This document shows positions 1 to 6,686 of a stretch of 31,449 nt of DNA, in pieces. Made by a program: the position numbers and the translations under genes. Position 1 is the first letter of the stretch, and each line of letters opens with the position of its first letter. This DNA is from a virus. The notes beneath the pieces are model-generated. The model was not told where the DNA came from. It saw only the letters and a program-made list of their open reading frames with translations, and ran no database searches. The stretch lies in IMG/VR virus record IMGVR_UViG_3300006736_000050, positions 1 to 31,449 of that record; one strand, given 5' to 3'.

Positions 1-303
1 ACAAAGTCGTTTTTGCCACCGGTTAGGGTCCACGCTTTGGTCGAGTTCCAGGGGCAAGAAACCACAACAGAGCCGTACGGCTTGGATAAGATGACAAAAC
101 TCACAGTTCACTTTCACAAGCGAAGATTGACAGAAGACCAAGATTTATTTGTTCGAGAAGGGGACTTTGTTTTGTATGGCGAGGCTTTTTATGAGATTGT
201 GCAGTTAAAAGAAGCAAAAGAGCTGTTTGGGCAAGTTGATCGTAGAATCGAGATATCCGCACAATGCATTAGAGCGAGAGAGGGGTTGTTTGATGGCACG
301 TAA
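1..303 (+). CDS. Neck/head-completion-like protein, 5' end cut by window
   Basis: The frame is open from the first base of the window, so the visible 100 or so codons are the C-terminal part of a longer protein. A TTG at 13 could be a start but has no Shine-Dalgarno site before it. The visible part looks like a compact beta-rich domain containing a VREGDFVLYGEAFYEI stretch. Such 'entry-point' beta domains occur in T4 gp14-type neck proteins, and the gene lies directly before a gp15-like sheath terminator, where T4 has its neck genes. The gene overlaps the next one by 11 bases, suggesting translational coupling. That it is a real coding region is well supported. The gp14/neck assignment rests mainly on position and is tentative; another connector or tail-completion protein is possible. 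Confidence 0.55.
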   Translation, partial: TKSFLPPVRVHALVEFQGQETTTEPYGLDKMTKLTVHFHKRRLTEDQDLFVREGDFVLYGEAFYEIVQLKEAKELFGQVDRRIEISAQCIRAREGLFDGT

Positions 304-1138
304 AAAAGATTCAGATGTTCAAGAGCTTGAAAGAGAGGTGCCCCGTTATAAATCCGATCTTGAAGATATTGACATGGCCGTTTTTAACTTTCTTGACAGA
401 AAGCTTGACATTCAAACGTCCACAAACAAGGGTTTTCGTAAGATTCCAGTGATTTGGGCCGGCGCCGAGCGGTCACAAAATGTAAAAAGAGAAGATATTC
501 TTCGTGATAAAAAAGGCAATGTTATATACCCTATTATTGTTGTTGAACGAGGTAATATTAATAAGGATTTGCAGAAAAAAGCGTTTCCATTTGCTGCTGT
601 TGATCCGTCCGGAGATCTCCGCGGTGGGTTTATGGAGATTAATAGAGTTATCAAACAAGACAAGACTTCAAACTTTAAAAACGCTGATGCATTTCGAAGA
701 ATGAGTGATGAAAATCATCCTATATATAGAGGCAAGAAAAACACCAAAATTGTTTATGAGACCCTCACTATACCCATACCTGTTTATGTTGAGATTGACT
801 ACAAAATAACACTCAGATCAGAGTACCAGCAGCAAATGAATGACATGCTAACGCCCATTATTCGCGTGACTCATGGCCACAAAAGAGTTATGATTACACA
901 TAATAGAAATATGTATGAAGCATTTATAGAGGACAATTACAATACAGCTAACAATATATCTGCATATCAAACTGATGAAAAAAAGTATGAATCAAATATA
1001 AATATAAAAGTTTTGGGCTATTTGATTGGAGACGGCAAAAATCAAAAGCAGCCAATGATTGCGAGAAGGGAGAATCCCGCGCAAATAAGGTTTTTGCGAG
1101 AGAGAGTTTTTGTTGGTGACATCGATGATGTATTTTAG
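293..1138 (+). CDS. Tail sheath stabiliser/terminator, T4 gp15-like
   Basis: This 281-aa protein is close in length to T4 gp15 (272 aa), which caps the sheath and tube and joins the tail to the neck. The start at 293 is chosen because AGAGAGGGG lies just upstream; the longer in-frame start at 227 would sit deep in the preceding gene. Visible gp15-like features are an early aromatic stretch (MAVFNFLDRKL), then a RKIPVIWAG segment matching the conserved 'IRVPITY' strand. In the middle, the KIVYETLTIPIPVYVEIDY region is followed by a helix and PIIRVTHGH, resembling gp15's 'YELSIFTRYEDDM...ILPYFQPH'. Position between a neck-like gene and the sheath gene agrees. The C-terminus (residues about 230-281) is basic. 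Confidence is moderate to good, because gp15 homologues are divergent. Confidence 0.7.
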   Translation: MARKKDSDVQELEREVPRYKSDLEDIDMAVFNFLDRKLDIQTSTNKGFRKIPVIWAGAERSQNVKREDILRDKKGNVIYPIIVVERGNINKDLQKKAFPFAAVDPSGDLRGGFMEINRVIKQDKTSNFKNADAFRRMSDENHPIYRGKKNTKIVYETLTIPIPVYVEIDYKITLRSEYQQQMNDMLTPIIRVTHGHKRVMITHNRNMYEAFIEDNYNTANNISAYQTDEKKYESNINIKVLGYLIGDGKNQKQPMIARRENPAQIRFLRERVFVGDIDDVF

Positions 1139-1184
1139 AATTTAAAGGATTTTGAATTCAGGCTGTACTATTTATTTAAGAAAA

Positions 1185-1198
1185 AGTTCTTAAGAACT
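1185..1198. promoter_or_regulatory. 14-bp perfect palindrome in sheath gene leader
   Basis: AGTTCTTAAGAACT is its own reverse complement and lies 31 bases before the sheath start codon, in the only sizeable gap between the sheath-terminator gene and the sheath gene. The same sequence can alternatively pair with an upstream copy: TTAAGAA at 1176-1182 with TTCTTAA at 1187-1193, leaving a 4-base loop. Two mutually exclusive hairpins are therefore possible in the leader of what should be a very highly expressed mRNA. A DNA-binding operator or an mRNA 5' structure are both possible. No clear promoter was found next to it. Confidence 0.3.
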
Positions 1199-1229
1199 AG
1201 CCTATTTAACGGTTAAGGGAGTTAACAAA

Positions 1230-4200
1230 ATGTCAGTTGATAAATTTAAATTTATTTCACCAGGAGTATTTATTCACGAGATTGATGAATCGACTATTCC
1301 ACAGGCGGCGCCCCGCTCAGGTCCGATTTTGCTTGGACGATTTAAGAAGGGGCCATCGAACAGGCCCATAGTGGTTAATTCATACAATGATATGGTTTCT
1401 TACTTCGGGACACCAGCGCCCGGGAATGCTACTGGCGATATTTGGCGCTTAGGGGCTATGACTGCTCCGACCTATGCGGCATATGCTGCGCAAGCCTGGC
1501 TGAGAAATAACACTCCCTGTACAATTGTTAGGATGCTTGGTGTAGAAAATACTAATGCAGTGGGCTATGCTGCTGAACCTACCTCTCTTGCAGGCTGGCG
1601 TACGACCAATGCGGTAGCTGAAGCGGCGGACAACGTTGGCGGGGCCTATGGCTTGTTTGTCATGCCCGACCCTGACTCTACCACCCACGGCGCACAAGCT
1701 TCGTCTGTTTCGATTCTAATCGACCCAGATGGTAATATGAATGCCGCCGCTGCCGCACTTGCCGGGCATATTTTGCTGGGCGCCCCTGACCACGTAACGG
1801 GCGGTATTGCCAACGGCGGTGTTAACGCAGACCCCGCCGAGGCGAATTGTTTGTCATTCGTTTTCAAAGAACTCGCCGACGTCGCCGGCGCGGGCGCCAA
1901 TACCGTAAATGTATCAGTCGGCGCCGCAGCAGATGCGGATCCGAATACCGGCATGACTAACTTCGTGGCGCTTATCAACGGCACGCTTGGAGATACATTG
2001 TTTAATGATGGAGGTACTGACGCAACTCATGCCTCGTTGGCGGCCATCCAGGCGGCATACTCAGCTTCGTGGACTGTTACTAACGCGACGTCGGGCGTTT
2101 TAACCCTTACCACAACAGCCGGAGGCGCATCCGCGAACAACCATATCGCTTTTTTCGACGCGGCGATATTGCCAGCCGCGGCCGACACAATTACGTTTGG
2201 TACCACTACGAGTCCAGTCGATGATTCTGATGCTTGGATTTCTGGAATTACAGCATCTTTTCCAGCTGCAGTGACAGGTACTCTCGGGGCGGTGTGGTAT
2301 ATTGAGGACGGCTGGGCTGAATTGTCGGGAAATCTTCGTCTAACAAAGGCTGGGGTTCAAACGAGCACCAGCACGTCAGCGGCTTTGATTAGGGGCACAG
2401 ATCGAACTTTTACGGTTCGAATCGTATCTGGTACAACCCACGCCGCCGCCGCCTCCACTGAGCTATCTTCAGCTAAATTTAACTTTACTCCAACGTCAGA
2501 TAAGTTCATTCGTAAGGTATATAATACGGATCCCACTGCAACCAATTCGGATCTGATCGACACTAGTGCCGGCGGCGTTTTGGAAAAATATTGGCTTGGC
2601 GAGACGTTTGAATATAGTATCGCTAATGAGATGAAAACAACGCCTTCAACCGCTTCGGTTGGAGATGGACAGCAAGTTAGCGCTTCTGCCACGGGAGAAT
2701 TCTTGGGCATGATGCTTGCCCTTCAAGAAGGCAGCGGCCTGGGGGTTAGTTGGAGTGACCACAACGTTGCTTCGGCGCCCGCAAGTACTGGTTGGTTTTT
2801 CTCAAACGATATTCGCGGGACGACCACTGGTTCTTTCGATCCGACGAACGAGGCGCATGTTTCGAAATTGTTCAAATTTGTTGCCTTAGATAATGGCGAG
2901 AATGTCAACAGGGAAGTTAAGGTTTCGATTGTTGACATTAAAGCGCCATCAAATCAATTTATTGAATATGGAACATTTAGTGTTCTTTTTCGTGATGCGA
3001 AAGATACCGATGCCAATCCTATAATTCTTGAGCGCTATTCCAACCTTTCCTTAGATACGACTGCCGCGAATTATATTTCTCGGGTGATTGGCGATAAACA
3101 ATATCTCTGGGATGATGTAGCTAAGACTGTTAGGCAGTTTGGTACATATAATAATGCCTCCAAGTGGCTCCGCGTTAGCGTTAGTCCATTGGTTGAGGCT
3201 GGTAACGCCGATGGCTTACTGCCGTATGGTGTATATGGCCCGGTCACGATGAAAGGCTTTCAGATCCAGGGAGGCGCCGGCACCCTTACAGGCATTGCCA
3301 CCTCTGCTATCAAAGACGACGCAGGCGAAGACCTAGTTAGCGGTTCTTGGGTTCTTGGCGCTGAGGGAATTGCCACCGGCTCTATTGATGGTACCGACAT
3401 TTCCGCCACCAATCCCATCGCCCTGGTTGGCGATGGCACTGACGAGATTGCATGGGATGCAGGCGCCGCAGCAATTACTGCTTCAATTGTTTATCCTAAG
3501 TCTAGAATTCGGGATAAGGGCACTGATGGTGGGTTAACCCTACAGACACAGGCATATTTTGGATATCAGTCTAACCGTAAGGGCACTAGAATATATAATG
3601 CGGAGAATTATGATCACTTCCGTGGACAGCCAAAGAGCATGGTCGTGGATTCTGTAACCACTGGAGAAACCGACTATTCATGGATCTTTACTTTGGATGA
3701 TCTGGTTATTGACAGTAGCGGAAGTGCAGTGCATGTCACTGGCTCGCGCGCGGCAGCCGCGAACCACCCATCCTGGGCGCTCTCTGACACCAGCGCATCT
3801 TTAACCGCGCTGAGTGGATCTGAGGAGATCCTCACTCAGGGTTATAACCGACTTACCAGCCCTGTTTTCGGTGGGCAAGACGGCTTAGATATCAAGGAAA
3901 AGGATCCATTCCGGAATAGATATCTCAGTAAAGGCGGATCCGCTACAACCAACTACGCGTGGAACACCATCGAGCGCAATATTGATATGATTGCCGATGC
4001 GGAATTTGTTGAGTTTGATGTAGCGTCCGTGCCTGGACTTACCACCGAAACCTTGACAGACAAGCTTATTACAACATGTGAGGCTCGAGCCGACGCTTTG
4101 GCTGTTATCGACTTGAATGGAAGTTATGAGCCCCCACATGAGGGTGTTATCGTCCAGGGAGGAGTTAGCACACGAACTGGCTCTGTTGATGATATTGTTG

Positions 4201-4874
4201 CGAACCTTAAGAACCGTGGCCTTAATTCTAGTTATGGTTGTGCATTCTTCCCGTTTGTACAAATTCGAGATACCGTAAGTGATTCAATCTTGTTTGTACC
4301 ACCTTCGGTTGTTGCAATTGGTACATTTTCTAGTTCGCAACGTAAGTCTGCTGTGTGGTTCGCCCCTGCTGGCTTTACGCGCGGCGGGTTGTCTGAGGGC
4401 TCTGCTGGCCTTCCCGTAATTGGTGTGCGCACCCGAGTTACTGCCGCACAGCGTGACAAGCTGTATGATGCGAATGTTAATCCAATCGCGTCATTTCCAG
4501 CCGAGGGTGTTGTGATTTTTGGACAGAAAACGTTGCAGGTCACCCCTTCAGCGCTGGATCGAATCAATGTCCGCCGGTTGCTTATTTACCTCAAAAAGGA
4601 AATTTCCAGAATCGCTTCAATGACCTTGTTTGAACAAAACGTTCAGGCAACATGGGATAAGTTCTTGGGACAGGTTAATCCTTTCCTCGAGGGCGTAAAA
4701 GCTGGCCTAGGTCTGACTGACTTCAAAGTTGTGCTGGATAAAACGACAACTACGGACGATTTGATTGATAGAAACATTATGTACGCGAAGATCTTCTTGA
4801 AACCTGCACGTGCAATTGAATTTATTGCTCTTGACTTTATTATCACAAGAAGCGGAGCATCTTTTGATGATTAA
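1230..4874 (+). CDS. Tail sheath protein with very large insertion (gp18-like)
   Basis: This 1214-aa contractile-tail sheath protein is nearly twice the length of T4 gp18 (659 aa). The N-terminus (KFISPGVFIHEIDES, then a GPILLGRFKKGP strand) is the classical sheath start used for head-to-tail subunit contacts. The C-terminal third (about residue 880 on) has GGQDGLDIKEKDPF, a SSYGCAFFPFVQI strand, VWFAPAGFTRGG, INVRRLLIYLKKEISR and a final IALDFIITR strand, all typical of the sheath core. Between them, roughly residues 105-400 and parts of 690-880 are rich in Ala, Gly, Thr and Asp and do not look like gp18. The stretch at about 1640-2200 is visibly more GC-rich than its flanks. GGGAG before the ATG gives a good ribosome site. 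Sheath identity is secure; the insertion's role (outer surface domains) is inferred. Confidence 0.93.
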   Translation: MSVDKFKFISPGVFIHEIDESTIPQAAPRSGPILLGRFKKGPSNRPIVVNSYNDMVSYFGTPAPGNATGDIWRLGAMTAPTYAAYAAQAWLRNNTPCTIVRMLGVENTNAVGYAAEPTSLAGWRTTNAVAEAADNVGGAYGLFVMPDPDSTTHGAQASSVSILIDPDGNMNAAAAALAGHILLGAPDHVTGGIANGGVNADPAEANCLSFVFKELADVAGAGANTVNVSVGAAADADPNTGMTNFVALINGTLGDTLFNDGGTDATHASLAAIQAAYSASWTVTNATSGVLTLTTTAGGASANNHIAFFDAAILPAAADTITFGTTTSPVDDSDAWISGITASFPAAVTGTLGAVWYIEDGWAELSGNLRLTKAGVQTSTSTSAALIRGTDRTFTVRIVSGTTHAAAASTELSSAKFNFTPTSDKFIRKVYNTDPTATNSDLIDTSAGGVLEKYWLGETFEYSIANEMKTTPSTASVGDGQQVSASATGEFLGMMLALQEGSGLGVSWSDHNVASAPASTGWFFSNDIRGTTTGSFDPTNEAHVSKLFKFVALDNGENVNREVKVSIVDIKAPSNQFIEYGTFSVLFRDAKDTDANPIILERYSNLSLDTTAANYISRVIGDKQYLWDDVAKTVRQFGTYNNASKWLRVSVSPLVEAGNADGLLPYGVYGPVTMKGFQIQGGAGTLTGIATSAIKDDAGEDLVSGSWVLGAEGIATGSIDGTDISATNPIALVGDGTDEIAWDAGAAAITASIVYPKSRIRDKGTDGGLTLQTQAYFGYQSNRKGTRIYNAENYDHFRGQPKSMVVDSVTTGETDYSWIFTLDDLVIDSSGSAVHVTGSRAAAANHPSWALSDTSASLTALSGSEEILTQGYNRLTSPVFGGQDGLDIKEKDPFRNRYLSKGGSATTNYAWNTIERNIDMIADAEFVEFDVASVPGLTTETLTDKLITTCEARADALAVIDLNGSYEPPHEGVIVQGGVSTRTGSVDDIVANLKNRGLNSSYGCAFFPFVQIRDTVSDSILFVPPSVVAIGTFSSSQRKSAVWFAPAGFTRGGLSEGSAGLPVIGVRTRVTAAQRDKLYDANVNPIASFPAEGVVIFGQKTLQVTPSALDRINVRRLLIYLKKEISRIASMTLFEQNVQATWDKFLGQVNPFLEGVKAGLGLTDFKVVLDKTTTTDDLIDRNIMYAKIFLKPARAIEFIALDFIITRSGASFDD

Positions 4875-4903
4875 ACTAATTAATACTGAGGAGAACAAAA
4901 CAA

Positions 4904-5512
4904 ATGACATTTTTTACAGACACATCTAAGCTTGGTGGCAACCCTTTTGAACCAAAGCGGAAATTTAGGTGGGTAATTAGTTTTAGCTCCATTGGGACGG
5001 ACGCCAATTTTATGGCCAAGACAGTTAAAAAACCAGGAATTACGACAACGCCAGAAGAGCACGTGTTCATGAATCACGTTTTTAAGTATCCGACCAAGGT
5101 TAAGTGGGAAGATATTGAAGTTACTTTCATTGATTCTTTTCAGGCTAATATGGGCTCTCGTTTTTATAATATTCTCCGCGGCTCAGGCTATCAGCAGCCA
5201 GAAACGTTCGGTCAGGCTTTATCGGGTTTTACAAAAGCTCAAATGGTCCAAGCTGTTGGCGAGGTTACCCTTCGTCAGCTAGATGGTGGAAGTGTTGAGT
5301 CTAGCTTGCCCGATACCATGAGCGCAGACGTTGATCCGTCCTTTTTGGCTGCCAACATCCGTGAAGAGTGGAAGCTTAAAAATGCACAGATCACCAACAT
5401 TAAGTTTGGTGAAGGCATGAGTTATTCTGAAAATGGCTTGGTTGAAGTTACTGTTGGCTTAGCGTACGATTATGCAACCTACACTGAACTAAACGTTCCA
5501 TATGGTGCATAA
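4904..5512 (+). CDS. Tail tube protein, T4 gp19-like
   Basis: This 202-aa protein should form the inner tube through which DNA passes; T4 gp19 is 163 aa. It follows the sheath gene after 29 bases, the usual sheath-tube order in contractile-tail phages, with GAGGAG before the ATG. Typical tube features are FEPKRKFRWVISFSSI near the N-terminus, KKPGITTTPEEHVFMNHVFKYPTK split over two strands, VKWEDIEVTFIDSF, and a C-terminal strand pair ending in LVEVTVGLAYDYATY. A segment around residues 100-150 (SGYQQPETFGQALSGFTKAQ and after) is longer than in T4 and may be an extra loop. Confidence is high from both motifs and position. Confidence 0.9.
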   Translation: MTFFTDTSKLGGNPFEPKRKFRWVISFSSIGTDANFMAKTVKKPGITTTPEEHVFMNHVFKYPTKVKWEDIEVTFIDSFQANMGSRFYNILRGSGYQQPETFGQALSGFTKAQMVQAVGEVTLRQLDGGSVESSLPDTMSADVDPSFLAANIREEWKLKNAQITNIKFGEGMSYSENGLVEVTVGLAYDYATYTELNVPYGA

Positions 5513-5566
5513 TAGTTAATATTAATATATTACACTATATAATAATATAAACAATACGAGGTTAAC
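5513..5566 (+). promoter_or_regulatory. AT-rich gap with possible promoter before gp26-like gene
   Basis: The 54-base gap is almost pure A/T. It contains TATAAT at 5538-5543 and, 16 bases upstream, a weak -35-like TTAATA at 5516-5521. CGAGG at 5556-5560 is the ribosome site for the next gene. A sigma70-like promoter is possible, but AT-richness alone makes a chance match likely. Confidence 0.25.
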
Positions 5567-6442
5567 ATGAGAAATAATGAGAAGCGTCTTGGCGTAAACC
5601 AAGGTCAATCTCTACCAGAGGACGCTGCAGCAGCGACCCAAACAGCCCAACAGCCCGCGGCCCCCGGCCTTTCCTTTGTTGTGCCAACAGAGTTTGTGGA
5701 GTTGCCTTCTAGTGGGCGATTTTATCCCGAGGATCACCCTCTTCACAATAAAGAGGTTGTCGAGATTAAATATATGACAGCCAAAGAAGAGGATATCCTA
5801 ACATCTACATCATTGATCAAGCGAGGGCTAGCAATTGAAAGATTGCTTGCCAACATCTTGGTCGATAAGAAAATCGACACTCAGTCTTTATTGGCCGGAG
5901 ATCGAAATGCTATTTTGGTGGCAGCGCGCGCAAGCGGATATGGCAAGGTATATGAAACCAGCATTGGATGCCCGTCCTGTGGAGACGTCTCAAATCATGT
6001 TTTTGATTTAGGCAAGTCAAGCTTGATGCAGCGTTGTTTTGATGAAGAGTTTTTAAAAGAAAAAGAAATTGAATTAAGTGATAATATTTTCTATGTCACA
6101 TTCCCCAAAACTCAGGTCCGTGTTGGGGTGAAGCTTCTTACTGGCAAAGATGAGGTTTATTTAATGAATGTCAAAAAGAAAAGAAAGTCCAGTGATTCTG
6201 AAACGGCAGTGACTGATCAGCTTAGCAGCATGATTGTTTCTTTAAATAATGAAACTGATTCGTGGAATATACGACGCTTTATTGAGGCTTTGCCTATCTC
6301 CGATTCACAGTATGTGAGAAATACATATAAACAAATTGTCCCCAATTTAGACCTCACACAGACGTTTAGCTGTATGAGGTGTGGCCATGTGCAGGACATG
6401 GAGGTTCCGTTTAATACGGAGTTTTTTTGGCCTAACCAGTGA
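5567..6442 (+). CDS. Baseplate hub-associated protein, T4 gp26-like, with split zinc site
   Basis: This 291-aa protein resembles the T4 gp26 / 'T4 baseplate protein' family (PF12322). After a low-complexity Ala/Gln/Pro-rich start (residues 1-35) come VELPSSGRFYPEDHPL and EIKYMTAKEEDILTSTSLI, a hallmark of the family. The protein ends with FNTEFFWP, also typical. Two CxxC pairs (C135/C138 and C269/C272) should together bind one zinc ion. The gene sits between the tube and the tape measure, where many phages encode tail assembly chaperones. Together with the small gene that follows, it may act on tape-measure folding or hub assembly; this role is inferred. A run of seven T lies 11 bases before the stop codon. 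Confidence 0.75.
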   Translation: MRNNEKRLGVNQGQSLPEDAAAATQTAQQPAAPGLSFVVPTEFVELPSSGRFYPEDHPLHNKEVVEIKYMTAKEEDILTSTSLIKRGLAIERLLANILVDKKIDTQSLLAGDRNAILVAARASGYGKVYETSIGCPSCGDVSNHVFDLGKSSLMQRCFDEEFLKEKEIELSDNIFYVTFPKTQVRVGVKLLTGKDEVYLMNVKKKRKSSDSETAVTDQLSSMIVSLNNETDSWNIRRFIEALPISDSQYVRNTYKQIVPNLDLTQTFSCMRCGHVQDMEVPFNTEFFWPNQ

Positions 6443-6446
6443 GTAT

Positions 6447-6617
6447 ATGGAAAATGTCTATAATGAGTTTTTCTTATTAAAATATCATGGTGGGTGGAGC
6501 TTTATTGAGGCTTATAATTTACCAGTTTCTCTGCGGATATGGTTTTTAAAAAGGCTGCAGCGACAGTTTGATGACGAGGCCGAAGCCCACGAAAAAGCTA
6601 GGAATAAGAATTCTTAA
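6447..6617 (+). CDS. Small tail-assembly protein after gp26-like gene
   Basis: This 56-aa protein starts four bases after the gp26-like stop. The ATG at 6447 is preferred although its ribosome site (GTGAG) is weak; the same frame is also open upstream, back to 6381 inside the previous gene. The GGWSFIEAYNLPVSLRIWFLKR core resembles small proteins found after gp26 in T4-like phages, which are often placed near T4 gp51 (hub assembly). The end is charged and probably helical (FDDEAEAHEKARNKN). Position directly before the tape measure suggests a tail assembly chaperone function. It could be made as a separate protein or, by a +1 or -2 slip on the T7 run at 6422-6428, as an extension of the gp26-like protein, as in lambda gpG/gpGT. 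Function is inferred from context. Confidence 0.6.
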   Translation: MENVYNEFFLLKYHGGWSFIEAYNLPVSLRIWFLKRLQRQFDDEAEAHEKARNKNS

Positions 6618-6686
6618 TTAAAAGAAGGCCAGCCACCGTTTTTCTTTTTGATTTTCTAACTAATTACAGCTAGGGGATATTAGTGT

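Noticed and set aside
227-292. Longer start for the gp15-like protein
   Set aside because: It has no good ribosome site and would overlap the previous gene by 77 bases; the ATG at 293 has AGAGAGGGG upstream.
4232-4567. Minus-strand open frames under the sheath gene (and similar ones under the tape measure and DnaE genes)
   Set aside because: They mirror the strong plus-strand genes, lack ribosome sites and have no recognisable protein features.
6620-6648. AAAAGAA / TTCTTTT stem as a terminator before the tape measure
   Set aside because: The stem is only A/T-rich with a 15-base loop and would be unstable; pyrimidine tracts here are likely chance.
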